From an uncultured Bacteroidales bacterium (GTDB lineage Bacteria; Bacteroidota; Bacteroidia; Bacteroidales; F082): a DNA stretch of 64,000 bases. Below are positions 49,008 to 58,636 of this stretch, in pieces. A program made the translations under genes and the position numbers. Every line of letters begins with the position of its first letter. The first letter of the stretch is position 1. The notes beneath the pieces were generated by a model. It was not told where the DNA came from. It saw only the letters and a list, made by a program, of their open reading frames with translations, and ran no database searches. The stretch lies in assembly GCA_947302205.1 (NCBI GenBank), contig CAMYVD010000001.1, forward strand, positions 62,001 to 126,000. The letters run 5' to 3'.

Positions 49008-50332
49008 AGAACATAGTGACCACCATATTGTGCCTGTTGACGATGGCTCTGCTGTTCCTGTTTTTCGTGCAGGAACGGACGAGCGTCATTAAACTCAAGC
49101 CCTTGAATGGCGTTTATGTGGATGTTCCCCAACCGGAGTTCAATATGAAAAGCTTTTCTTCAGGCACGTATCAGGCCAATCTGGAAAAGCATCTCCGATA
49201 CCATTTCGGATTCCGTGAAGTCCTAATCAGGCTTTACAACCAATATGCCTGGGATTTTTTCCACAAGTCCATGAACCAAACGATCAAATTGGGCCGTGAG
49301 GACTGGATTTACGGAAAACGGGAATTCGACAATTACTTCATCAGCTACATGTACAACATCACTCCTGACCGGTCAGTGATGAAGGCGAAGTTCGACAAGG
49401 AAGCCGCGCGGCTCTACAAAGTGCAGCGTATCCTTGATGAGTACGACGTGTTTTTGTTCATGACCTTGTTGCCGGGAAAAGAGTTCGTTTATCCAGAGTA
49501 CCTGCCGGAATTTGAGGGCCCCATGAAAGAGCCTTTCCATGCCATCGAATACTATCCTGAGGTATTCGACAGTCTCGGTGTGAGATATATCGATGTGTTG
49601 CAGATCTTCAAGGGTTGGAAAGGTAAAACCGATTATCCCTTGTATCCTAAAACCGGAGGCCATTGGTCGTTTGTCGCCTCGGCGATGGCTTTCGACACGA
49701 TCATCCGTTATGTGGAGCGTGAGAGTGGCCTGAACCTGCGCAATATCCGGATTGGCGACGTGCATCCCGGGGAGACGATGGTCCCTGACAATGACCTTGA
49801 AAACCTGCTGAACCTGTTCCGTCCCATCCAACCGAACCAAAACTATTATGCGGATGCCCAAGTGGTTTTGGATAGTACGGCAAGCAAGCCGGAATTCATC
49901 CTGATCGGAGATTCCTATTTCTGGAATTGGACCAAGTCGGTGCCGTTGGCATCCGTATTCAGCCATTATTACTATTGGTATTACAATAGCACGGTGCATT
50001 ATAATCCTCGTGGCAAGCACACCAGCGAACTGGATATTCTGAGGGAGATCCTGAACGTCAAAATCATCGACTTGTCATACTCTCCAGTGCAGCTTTATGT
50101 GTTCAGTAACGGATTCCTGCCCAAGGCCTTGCTGTATCTTACCCATGAGGATGCTGAGATTGAGGCAAAGATTGATGAGATTGCCTCGACCTTGGACAAA
50201 CCGGAAGAAGAAAAGAGGAAATCCGCAATGGATCTCCTCTTTAGTGCTCCTGAGGATTATTTCCCCGACCTGGCTGCCGATGGCGTTCCATCCACGCGCA
50301 ACAGCAGAATCGGGGAAATCCGGAATCATTGA
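49004..50332 (+). CDS. AlgX/DHHW-type SGNH hydrolase-like exported protein
   Basis: N-terminal TM anchor; HFGFREVLIRLYNQYAWDFFHKS..LGREDWIYGK; LYPKTGGHWSFVASAMAFDTIIRYVE; FILIGDSYFWNW. Confidence 0.75.
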   Translation: MKNIVTTILCLLTMALLFLFFVQERTSVIKLKPLNGVYVDVPQPEFNMKSFSSGTYQANLEKHLRYHFGFREVLIRLYNQYAWDFFHKSMNQTIKLGREDWIYGKREFDNYFISYMYNITPDRSVMKAKFDKEAARLYKVQRILDEYDVFLFMTLLPGKEFVYPEYLPEFEGPMKEPFHAIEYYPEVFDSLGVRYIDVLQIFKGWKGKTDYPLYPKTGGHWSFVASAMAFDTIIRYVERESGLNLRNIRIGDVHPGETMVPDNDLENLLNLFRPIQPNQNYYADAQVVLDSTASKPEFILIGDSYFWNWTKSVPLASVFSHYYYWYYNSTVHYNPRGKHTSELDILREILNVKIIDLSYSPVQLYVFSNGFLPKALLYLTHEDAEIEAKIDEIASTLDKPEEEKRKSAMDLLFSAPEDYFPDLAADGVPSTRNSRIGEIRNH

Positions 50333-50333
50333 T

Positions 50334-53300
50334 TTACTTGAACGCGTTCTCGCTCAAGCCATGGCCGCTGAGTGCCAGATCCTTCATGTAGCCAGGCACT
50401 TCCTTGCCGAGGTACTTGTCCACATAGATCTTGGCGAGGTACTGGCCGAGCATGAAGCCGTGGCCACGCAAGCCGGTGAGCAGACCGACCTCCGGGTCAA
50501 CGATGTAACGTGGCTCGGTGTAACGTCCAGCCCAGCAGGCGAGGAAGCTGACCTCACCGAGGTTCGGAATCCACTCGGCGAAGACTTCGGAGACGATCTC
50601 CAAGAACTCCTTGCTGTTGTACTTGATGTTCTGACGGGCCTCGTAGGCGTCGGTGTCAGGCGAGGCGCAGCCGATGATCTGGCCAGTGTGGGCCCACTGC
50701 TGTCCGTAGACGGCGCTGAAGCCCTTGTAGTGACGGCGGTCGATGATCATATCGAGCGGGCCTCCGTTGGGTCCCATCATGGGCAGACGGCGCGTGATGA
50801 AGGCCTGATGCTTCACAGGATAGAGACCGGTATCGAGGCCGAGCATGTCGTTGAACTTCTCGGCACCCCAACCCATCGCGTTGACGAAGTGGTCGCAGGT
50901 ATATTCGATGAATTCGCCTTCGTGGTTGCGCACCAAAGCGATGTAATGGCCATTGGCTTTCTGCACGTGGAGCAGCTCGCAATCCTCAAAGTAACGGCCG
51001 CCCTGCTGTACGCCGATCCAACGGATGTAGTCGATGACCCTACCAGGGGTGGCCTGCCAGCAGTCGCGGGTGATCAAAGCATGGCTGTATGTGGTCTTGG
51101 TGTCATCCCACAAGGGTGAAATCTCCTTCTTGAAGTCCTTGCGGTCGATCATGTAGGCGTCGCTCCAGGCGCGTGAGGCGTCGAGTGACTTGTAGGTGGC
51201 CTCATCGTGTACCAGGTTGACGTAATGCGTCAGGTGGTAGTTGATGTTATGCTCCTTCTGCATGTTCTTGAAGATCTCGTGGTTGTGCACGGCGATATCG
51301 GCGATGTCGGGGTTGGAGAAGGCCGGACGGCCGCCACCGATGCAGCGCCATGAAGCACCACGGCTGTAGTTGATCATCACAGGCTTCTTGCCAGCTTCCG
51401 AGAAGTAACGGAACAAGGCGCTGCCTGCGATACCGCCACCGGCGATGAACACTTCGACCTGTTCTTTCTTCACGCCGTTCATTTCGGGGAAGATGAAGGT
51501 CTCTTTGGTGTGCGGGTTATAGAGGTCACCGAGGCTGACTTGGTTCGACAATGGGGCACGAGGAGTGGCGTCGCCGACCAACTCGATGCCGTAGGAACGC
51601 AAGATCTGACGAGCACGTGGGATGCAACGCTTGCCACGGCAGGGACCCATACCCATACGGGTGATGTGCTTCAGTTCATCCACCGAGATGGTCTTGCGGT
51701 TGCCGATGACACGCAGCACACGGTCAAGCTTGATGTCCTCGCAATGGCAGACGTAGGTCTCGCCTTCGCCCTCAGCCATCTTCTTTTGGGAAATCGGCGT
51801 GGTGAGTTCCTTGTTGGCGTTGTAACGGTCTTTCAGGATAAAGCCTTTCACATCCGTCAGCTCAAACACACGGCTTGCTTCGCCGGAAGGACGAGATGAG
51901 CGGGCTACCACACGGGCCACGTTGGTCTTGTTCGACTTCTTGAGGATCTTCTCGATGACACCTTCGCCAATCTTTTGGCCGTCGTTATCGACGAGATAGA
52001 CTTCCGCGCCTTCCTGTGCTTCATATTCAATAGGAAGGAAGCATGTAGACTTCTGCACGTCGTAACCGAAGATGGCCAGGCCTGGGCAGCTGGAGACGCA
52101 CAGCATGCAGCCGATGCACTTGCTGTAGTCGATGGTAGGGGTGCTGCTGGTGGAAGGCTTGGTGATGGCGCCTTGCGGGCAGCTGAACGAGCAGGGGTTG
52201 CAGGCGAAGCCATAGAGGCAGTCGGCCTGCACGAAAGCCTTCTGCATCATGCGCTCGGGCGTAGGCAGGTTGGGCTTCTCGAGGAGACGCACAGGATGCT
52301 GTTGCGAGTCGATATATTGTCTTGAAATCTCAAGATAATCGTCGTAGTTGAAGCGCACGCCGATGGCTTGGGCCACCTCGTAAGCCACTTGTTTACCACG
52401 CAGCACGGCGCTGGTGCCTTCGCCGATGCGGATGGCGTCGCCGGCACCGTAGGTGTTGAGGCCGAAGACCTCGCGGCCTTTCACCAACAGTTGGTTGTCG
52501 GGGATGAGGCCGGTGCAGATGTTGATGATGTCGATGTCGTCGATGACTTGTTCAGTGCCAGGGATGGCCTTGAAGTTCTCGCACTTGGCGATGACGGCGC
52601 CTGTGATGCCGGTGTAGTCGGCATTGGGGATGGCACGCACCAGGACGTAGCTGGTCATGATCGGGATGCCGAGACGGCGCACACGGTTGGCCTGCACGGG
52701 GAAGCCGCCCTCGCGGGGCATGGCCTCGATGATGGCCTTGATGGTGGCACCAGCCTGCATGCCTTGGTAGGAGGTCAGGTAGCCGATGTTGCCTGCACCC
52801 ACGGTGAGGACTTTCTTACCCAACAAGGTGTGCTCTTGGTTCATCATCTTCTGGAACACGGCAGCGGTGTAAACGCCCGGCACGTCGTCGTTCTCGAAGG
52901 TTGGCATGAACGGCACGGCTCCCGTGGCTACCACGAGATGCTGTGCGTCGATATAGCCCACTTCACCATTTTCGATGTTCTTGATAGCTACGCGGCCGCC
53001 TTCAAGGAGGTCCCAAACGGTGTTGTTCAGCAGGATGCCTTCGTGGTTGTCGCCAGCTAAGGTCTTGGCGATGTCGAAACCACGCATGCCGCCGAATTTC
53101 TTCTCCTTCTCGAAGAAGAAGAACTGGTGGGTCTGCATGTTGAACTGTCCACCGATGCGGGCGTTGTTGTCGACCACGATGTTGCTGATGCCGAAGGCGT
53201 TGAGTTGTTCACGGCAGGCGAGACCTGCGGGACCGGCGCCGATGATGGCGACCTGGGTCTTGTAGATCTTCACCTCGCGGGGCTGAGGCTCCTTGGCTTC

Positions 53301-53603
53301 GGGAAGCACATTGGCCTCGTTGTTGATGGCTTTCACTTCCTTGACGCCATCGACAAGGGTGATGCAGATACGGCGGATCTTGCCGTCAACGAGCATCTCA
53401 CAGGCACCGCACTTGCCGATGCCGCAGTTGAGGCTTCGGTTGCGTCCGTCGAGGCTGTGGCTGTGAACGGGATAACCGGCTTGGTGAAGGGCGGCGGCGA
53501 TGGTCTTGCCGCGTTGGCCTTTTACGGTCTTGCCTTCATATTGGAATTCCACAAGGTCTTCCTGAGGGATGTCCAAAATGGGGTGTTTTTCAATCTTATA
53601 CAT
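50334..53603 (-). CDS. Fused multi-domain FAD/Fe-S oxidoreductase (2Fe-2S + NAD(P)/FAD + 4Fe-4S + BFD-like + DAO domains), amine/amino-acid dehydrogenase type
   Basis: CGIGKCGACEMLVDGKIRRIC; AIIGAGPAGLACREQL; CIGCMLCVSSCPGLAIFGYDV; VCHCEDIKLDRVL...MGPCRGKRC; FIAGGGIAGSALFRYFSEAGKKP. Confidence 0.88.
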   Translation of the reverse strand: MYKIEKHPILDIPQEDLVEFQYEGKTVKGQRGKTIAAALHQAGYPVHSHSLDGRNRSLNCGIGKCGACEMLVDGKIRRICITLVDGVKEVKAINNEANVLPEAKEPQPREVKIYKTQVAIIGAGPAGLACREQLNAFGISNIVVDNNARIGGQFNMQTHQFFFFEKEKKFGGMRGFDIAKTLAGDNHEGILLNNTVWDLLEGGRVAIKNIENGEVGYIDAQHLVVATGAVPFMPTFENDDVPGVYTAAVFQKMMNQEHTLLGKKVLTVGAGNIGYLTSYQGMQAGATIKAIIEAMPREGGFPVQANRVRRLGIPIMTSYVLVRAIPNADYTGITGAVIAKCENFKAIPGTEQVIDDIDIINICTGLIPDNQLLVKGREVFGLNTYGAGDAIRIGEGTSAVLRGKQVAYEVAQAIGVRFNYDDYLEISRQYIDSQQHPVRLLEKPNLPTPERMMQKAFVQADCLYGFACNPCSFSCPQGAITKPSTSSTPTIDYSKCIGCMLCVSSCPGLAIFGYDVQKSTCFLPIEYEAQEGAEVYLVDNDGQKIGEGVIEKILKKSNKTNVARVVARSSRPSGEASRVFELTDVKGFILKDRYNANKELTTPISQKKMAEGEGETYVCHCEDIKLDRVLRVIGNRKTISVDELKHITRMGMGPCRGKRCIPRARQILRSYGIELVGDATPRAPLSNQVSLGDLYNPHTKETFIFPEMNGVKKEQVEVFIAGGGIAGSALFRYFSEAGKKPVMINYSRGASWRCIGGGRPAFSNPDIADIAVHNHEIFKNMQKEHNINYHLTHYVNLVHDEATYKSLDASRAWSDAYMIDRKDFKKEISPLWDDTKTTYSHALITRDCWQATPGRVIDYIRWIGVQQGGRYFEDCELLHVQKANGHYIALVRNHEGEFIEYTCDHFVNAMGWGAEKFNDMLGLDTGLYPVKHQAFITRRLPMMGPNGGPLDMIIDRRHYKGFSAVYGQQWAHTGQIIGCASPDTDAYEARQNIKYNSKEFLEIVSEVFAEWIPNLGEVSFLACWAGRYTEPRYIVDPEVGLLTGLRGHGFMLGQYLAKIYVDKYLGKEVPGYMKDLALSGHGLSENAFK

Positions 53604-53637
53604 AGCTTTAGTATTTGTGTCTTTGTGAAAAGAAGCA

Positions 53638-53645
53638 CAAAAATA
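53638..53645 (-). promoter_or_regulatory. -7 box TATTTTTG for the fused oxidoreductase
   Basis: CAAAAATA on + strand, about 35 nt upstream of the start. Confidence 0.5.
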
Positions 53646-53688
53646 TCAAAATCCTAACAAATAAAAAAAATAAATAATAATTATTGCC

Positions 53689-53696
53689 TAATTTTG
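53689..53696 (+). promoter_or_regulatory. -7 box TAATTTTG for the pantothenate/CoA cluster
   Basis: Exact TAnnTTTG, just before the ATG at 53705. Confidence 0.5.
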
Positions 53697-53704
53697 CCGC
53701 TGAA

Positions 53705-54556
53705 ATGAAACAAGTCTCCAACATAGGAATCGTCGGAGCCGGGAAAGTGGGCACCTCTTTAGGCGCTTACCTTTTGGGCAAAGGCGTTGCGGTCACGGGC
53801 TTCTATGACGCGGTGGAGGCACAGGCGTTGTCGGCTGCGGAGCGGACGGGCTTGTGTCCCTATGGCTCGTTGCAGGAACTGTTGGCTGTGAACGAGGCGG
53901 TGCTGGTTACGGCGCCTGATGATCTCATCGGTCAGGTTTGGGAGGCTTGCCGTCATTTCCCAATCGAGGGGAAGTGTTTCTTCCACTGCAGTGGCGTGTT
54001 GGGTTCGGACGTGTTCAAGGGCTATGCCGAGGCGGGGGTCCATGTGGGTTCAATGCATCCGGTGTGTGCCGTGAACAGCAGGAATTCGGAGGCCGTCTTT
54101 TCTGGCAAGTTTTTTGTATTGGAAGGCGACCAAACCGGACTGGAAATGATGAAATCCTTGATGACGACGATGGGTAATGACTACAAGGTCATTCCCACGG
54201 GGCAGAAGGCGAAATACCATGCTGCCGCTGCGGCTTCGAGCAACCTGTTCTGCGCCCTGGCCGACATGGCAGAGGGCTGGATGCGCGACTGCGGCTTTGA
54301 TGCCCAGTCGGCGCACGAGCTGCTGACGCCGCTGATGCTCGGCAATATGGCGAACGTCGCAGAACAAGGTGCCGTGACGGCGTTGACGGGCCCCGTGGAA
54401 CGAGGCGACGCCGGCACGGTGGCCAAGCATTTGGCCGTGCTCGAAGGCAACGACCGCGAGACTTACCGGCTGCTGTCGCTTCGCCTGGTCGCGATCGCAC
54501 AACAGAAACATCCCGATAAAGATTTTACCAACCTATTGAATGTATTGATGCAATGA
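53705..54556 (+). CDS. Rossmann-like DUF2520 domain protein; candidate ketopantoate reductase (PanG-like)
   Basis: MKQVSNIGIVGAGKVGTSLGAYLLGKGVAVTGFYD; HCSGVLGSDVFKGYAEAGVHVGSMHPVCAV; KYHAAAAASSNLFCALADMAEGWM; first gene of the pan cluster. Confidence 0.85.
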   Translation: MKQVSNIGIVGAGKVGTSLGAYLLGKGVAVTGFYDAVEAQALSAAERTGLCPYGSLQELLAVNEAVLVTAPDDLIGQVWEACRHFPIEGKCFFHCSGVLGSDVFKGYAEAGVHVGSMHPVCAVNSRNSEAVFSGKFFVLEGDQTGLEMMKSLMTTMGNDYKVIPTGQKAKYHAAAAASSNLFCALADMAEGWMRDCGFDAQSAHELLTPLMLGNMANVAEQGAVTALTGPVERGDAGTVAKHLAVLEGNDRETYRLLSLRLVAIAQQKHPDKDFTNLLNVLMQ

Positions 54557-55380
54557 AGAATACCGTTTTGACATTCAAAAAAAAGAAATCAGAGGGCAAG
54601 AAGATCACCGTGCTGACGGCTTACGACTACACGATGGCCAAGCTCTTCAACGACAGTGGAGTGGATATCGTCCTGGTGGGAGATTCCCTTGGCAACGTCA
54701 TCTTGGGTTACGAGGACACGCTCTCCGTGACCATGGACGACATGGTGCGCCATTGCAGTGCGGTGGCTCGTGCCGCTGACAAGGCGATGGTGGTGGTTGA
54801 CATGCCTTTCATGTCGTATCAGGCTTCAGTGGAAGAGGCGCTGCACAATGCCGGCAGGCTGATGAAAGAAGGCCGTGCCAATGCCATCAAGTTGGAAGGC
54901 GGCGCCCGTGTGTGCCCCCAGATTCGGGCCATGGTGGACGCCGGCATCCCCGTGATGGCGCATCTTGGCCTCACCCCGCAATCGATCAACGCTTTTGGTG
55001 GCTATAGGGTTCAAGGCAAGACTGAGAACCAGGCTGCCAAGATGCTTTCGGACGCCCTCGCTGTGCAAGAGGCCGGTGCCTTCTCGCTGGTGCTGGAGTG
55101 TGTGCCGATGCAGTTGGCCAGCTTGATCACCCAAAAACTGGACATCCCCACCATCGGCATCGGGTCGGGTGCGGGTTGCGACGGGCAGGTGCTGGTGGCG
55201 CAGGACATGCTGAACATGACGACGGGTTCCGTACCGAAGTTCGTCAAGTGCTTTGCCCCTGTCGGCGAAATCATCAAGAAAGCCGCCAGCGACTACATCC
55301 AGGAAGTGGAAAACGGCACTTACCCATCGGAGGAATACAGTTTTTCCATCGGTGACGAAATCCTGGAGAAGCTTTATTGA
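54553..55380 (+). CDS. panB: 3-methyl-2-oxobutanoate hydroxymethyltransferase
   Basis: ITVLTAYDYTMAKLFNDSGVDIVLVGDSLGNVILGYEDTLSVTMDDMVRHCSAVARA. Confidence 0.97.
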   Translation: MKNTVLTFKKKKSEGKKITVLTAYDYTMAKLFNDSGVDIVLVGDSLGNVILGYEDTLSVTMDDMVRHCSAVARAADKAMVVVDMPFMSYQASVEEALHNAGRLMKEGRANAIKLEGGARVCPQIRAMVDAGIPVMAHLGLTPQSINAFGGYRVQGKTENQAAKMLSDALAVQEAGAFSLVLECVPMQLASLITQKLDIPTIGIGSGAGCDGQVLVAQDMLNMTTGSVPKFVKCFAPVGEIIKKAASDYIQEVENGTYPSEEYSFSIGDEILEKLY

Positions 55381-55407
55381 ATTTCTGAATTCTAAATCCT
55401 AAAAACT

Positions 55408-56259
55408 ATGATAAAAGTTGTTCATACCATTAAAGAGGTCCGCGAGACCGTAAAGAAATGGAGAAAAGAAGGCCTTTCAGTGGGTTTTGTGCCCACCATG
55501 GGATTCCTTCACGAAGGACATAAAAGCTTGATCGACAAAGCAGTGGAACAGAACGACCGTGTGGTGGTCAGCGTGTTCGTCAACCCCATGCAGTTCGGTC
55601 CCACCGAGGATCTCGACAAGTATCCCCGTGACTTGGCTGCCGATACCCGTCTGTGCGAGGCCGCCGGTGCCAACCTCATCTTCAACCCTGAACCGTCAGA
55701 GATGTACGACGAGGGTTTCTGTTCGTTCGTCGATATGAACGGCCCCACTGCCGAGCTTTGCGGCAAGTCACGCCCCACCCACTTCAGAGGCGTTTGCACC
55801 GTGGTGAACAAGCTGTTCAACATTGTGCAGCCTGACCGTTCCTATTTCGGTCAGAAGGATGCCCAGCAACTCTCGGTGATCCGCCGTATGGTGAAGGACC
55901 TGAACATTCCCGTCGAGGTTGTGCCTTGTCCCATCATCAGGGAGGCTGACGGTTTGGCCAAGAGCTCACGCAATACGTACCTGAATCCCGAAGAGCGTCA
56001 GGCCGCTTTGATTCTGTCACGTGCCATCAAGATGGGACAACATTGTGTCGAGCTTGGTGAGCGTGACACCCACAAGGTGGTTGAGGCCATGAAAGCCCTC
56101 ATTGAGACCGAACCCCTGGCCCGCATCGACTATGTGGAGGCCGTTGACCTTGACTCGGTGCAGAAGGTTGACAAAGTTGAGGGCGAAGTGCTTTTCGCCA
56201 TGGCCGTGTATGTCGGGAAAACCCGTTTGATTGACAATTTCATCGTGAACATCAAATAA
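55408..56259 (+). CDS. panC: Pantoate--beta-alanine ligase
   Basis: GFVPTMGFLHEGHKSLIDKA; VSVFVNPMQFGPTEDLDKYPRDLAAD; RPTHFRGVCTVVNKLFNIVQPDRSYFGQKDAQQL. Confidence 0.97.
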   Translation: MIKVVHTIKEVRETVKKWRKEGLSVGFVPTMGFLHEGHKSLIDKAVEQNDRVVVSVFVNPMQFGPTEDLDKYPRDLAADTRLCEAAGANLIFNPEPSEMYDEGFCSFVDMNGPTAELCGKSRPTHFRGVCTVVNKLFNIVQPDRSYFGQKDAQQLSVIRRMVKDLNIPVEVVPCPIIREADGLAKSSRNTYLNPEERQAALILSRAIKMGQHCVELGERDTHKVVEAMKALIETEPLARIDYVEAVDLDSVQKVDKVEGEVLFAMAVYVGKTRLIDNFIVNIK

Positions 56260-56268
56260 GAGCATGAA

Positions 56269-56658
56269 ATGCTGACACAAGTCTTAAAAGCGAAGATCCA
56301 CCGCGCCACCGTCACCCAGGCTGAACTGGATTACGTGGGAAGCATCACCATTGATGAAGCTTTGATAGAAGCCGCTGGCCTCCGTGAGTATGAGCGTGTG
56401 CAGGTGGTTGACATCAACAATGGCAACCGTCTCGAAACCTACATCATCGCCGGCGAACGCAACAGTGGCGTCATCTGCCTCAATGGAGCCGCCGCCCGGT
56501 TGGTGGAGATTGACGACAAGGTCATCATCATGGCCTACGCGTGGCTCAATGAACAGGAGTTGGAGAGCTTCGCCCCGACTGTGGTGTTTGTAGACCATGA
56601 CAACAAACCCGTCCGTGTCGCCGATTATGAAAAACATGGACTCCTGATTGATCAGTAA
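56269..56658 (+). CDS. panD: Aspartate 1-decarboxylase
   Basis: [28 protein letters not shown] (G-S cleavage site); [11 protein letters not shown]. Confidence 0.96.
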   Translation: MLTQVLKAKIHRATVTQAELDYVGSITIDEALIEAAGLREYERVQVVDINNGNRLETYIIAGERNSGVICLNGAAARLVEIDDKVIIMAYAWLNEQELESFAPTVVFVDHDNKPVRVADYEKHGLLIDQ

Positions 56659-56678
56659 GATTTTAATACAGAAAAGCT

Positions 56679-57878
56679 ATGATGAAAGGCAAGACCATCG
56701 TGCTGGGTGTCACGGGCAGTATCGCCGCCTACAAGATTGCAGGCTTGGCGAGTACCCTGGTGAAGGAGGGTTGCGAGGTGCATGTCGTGATGACCCGCAA
56801 TGCCACCAACTTCATCAACCCCATCACCTTTGAGACGTTGACGGGCAACAAGTGCCTGGTGGACACCTTCGACCGTAACTTCGAGTTCCACGTGGCTCAC
56901 GTTTCGTTGGCCAAGAAAGCCGATGTCATCCTGGTGGCTCCCGCCACCGCCAATATCATTGGCAAGATGGCCTACGGCATCGCGGATGACATGCTGAGCA
57001 CCGTGATCCTTGCGGCGCAGTGCCCCATCATCGTTTCGCCAGCCATGAACACCAACATGTTCCGCAACAGCATCGTTCAGGAGAACCTGCAGAAGCTGGC
57101 GGCACACGGCATGACGATCATCCCGCCTCAAGTAGGCAGACTGGCCTGCGCTGACGTGGGTGAAGGCAAGATGCCCGACGAGACCGTGCTGATGGCTTAC
57201 CTCCGCAAAGCCGTGGCCTACGAAAAAGACCTTCAAGGCTTGAAGGTGCTGGTGACCGCCGGTCCCACCCAAGAAGCCATCGATCCCGTGCGTTTCATCA
57301 GCAACCACTCGACGGGCAAGATGGGATTTGCCGTGGCCCGCGCCGCCATGGAACGGGGTGCCGAAGTGACGCTGGTCTGTGGTCCGACCGCTGTCGAACC
57401 GCCTTTGTTGGTGGATGTGGTGAGGGTGCAGGGTGCCGCTGAAATGCATGATGCCGTGGTGGCCCGATTCCCGCAATGCGACATCCTCGTCAAATCGGCA
57501 GCAGTGGCTGATTTCACCCCGGCAGAGTACCATGACGAAAAAGTCAAGAAAAAAGACGGCGAGATGGCCTTGCCGCTGAAGCGTACGGCCGACATCCTGC
57601 GTGAAGTCGGTGCCATGAAACAGGCGGGACAGCTCATCTGCGGTTTCTCCATGGAGACCGAAAACCTGGAGGAGAACTCCCGCAAGAAGCTTCAGGAGAA
57701 GAACCTCGACCTTGTGGTGGCCAACAACCTCAAGGTGGAGGGAGCCGGCTTCGGTGTGGACACCAACGTGGTCACACTGATCTCACGTCAGGAGACCGAG
57801 CAGCTGCCCATCCTCAGCAAGGAAGCGGTGGCGCATCGCATCCTCGACCAGTTGCTCAAACAGCGTAAAGCCTTATGA
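56679..57878 (+). CDS. coaBC: Bifunctional phosphopantothenoylcysteine decarboxylase/phosphopantothenate--cysteine ligase
   Basis: IVLGVTGSIAAYKIAGLASTLVKEGCEVHVVMT; SPAMNTNMFRN; VTAGPTQEAIDPVRFISNHSTGKMG. Confidence 0.96.
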   Translation: MMKGKTIVLGVTGSIAAYKIAGLASTLVKEGCEVHVVMTRNATNFINPITFETLTGNKCLVDTFDRNFEFHVAHVSLAKKADVILVAPATANIIGKMAYGIADDMLSTVILAAQCPIIVSPAMNTNMFRNSIVQENLQKLAAHGMTIIPPQVGRLACADVGEGKMPDETVLMAYLRKAVAYEKDLQGLKVLVTAGPTQEAIDPVRFISNHSTGKMGFAVARAAMERGAEVTLVCGPTAVEPPLLVDVVRVQGAAEMHDAVVARFPQCDILVKSAAVADFTPAEYHDEKVKKKDGEMALPLKRTADILREVGAMKQAGQLICGFSMETENLEENSRKKLQEKNLDLVVANNLKVEGAGFGVDTNVVTLISRQETEQLPILSKEAVAHRILDQLLKQRKAL

Positions 57879-58636
57879 TTCTTTGCATTGACATCGGCAA
57901 TAGCACCGTGTTCATGGGTTTGCTCCATGAAGGCGAAGTGGTCAGTTCGGTGCGTTTTCCCTCGTCGTTGACCTCATTCACCGAGAAGATTGGAGGATTC
58001 ATCAAAGGCTATAATATAAAAAAGGTGTTGCTTTCGTCGGTGGTACCCTCGGCGACGCCGTTGGTGGAAGAGGCCGTGATGGTGCTGACATCGATGACAC
58101 CGCTTTTGGTGAAACGCGAATTACAGCCGTTCTTCAAGATCGCCCTCGACGTGCCCGCTTCGTTGGGAGCTGACCGTATCGCCGATGCCGCTGGGGCGCT
58201 TCACGATTATCCTTTACCGTTGATTATCATTGACTTGGGTACGGCAACCACGTTTTCGGTCATTGATGCCGAAGGGGTGTTTCGGGGTGGTTCCATCGGT
58301 CCCGGTCTCTACACCTCGTTCCGTGCCATCACCGAGAAAGCAGCCCAGTTGAAGGACTATCAGCTGTCAGCACCCGAGAAGGTGATCGGCACCAACACGC
58401 AGAACTGCATCAACAGTGGCATCGTCAACGGCCATGCCGCCATGATTGATGGCATGGTTCGGCGTATCGAGGAAGAAACGGGAATGCAATACCAGGTGAT
58501 CCTCACAGGAGGTGCGGCAAGCAAGGTGGCTCCCTTCTGCATGTGCCCGCTGAAAGTTGATGAAACCTTGATTCTTAGAGGCTTGTATTACTTGTCTTTT
58601 GTGGAAAGCAACCCACAGGCAGCGTCGATGTCCTGA
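57875..58636 (+). CDS. coaX: Type III pantothenate kinase
   Basis: LCIDIGNSTVFMGLL; LGADRIADAAGALHDYPLPLIIIDLGTATTFSVID; GGSIGPGL. Confidence 0.95.
   Translation: MILCIDIGNSTVFMGLLHEGEVVSSVRFPSSLTSFTEKIGGFIKGYNIKKVLLSSVVPSATPLVEEAVMVLTSMTPLLVKRELQPFFKIALDVPASLGADRIADAAGALHDYPLPLIIIDLGTATTFSVIDAEGVFRGGSIGPGLYTSFRAITEKAAQLKDYQLSAPEKVIGTNTQNCINSGIVNGHAAMIDGMVRRIEEETGMQYQVILTGGAASKVAPFCMCPLKVDETLILRGLYYLSFVESNPQAASMS

Noticed and set aside
56652-57533. 293-aa - strand ORF opposite coaBC
   Set aside because: Antisense to strongly conserved CoaBC.
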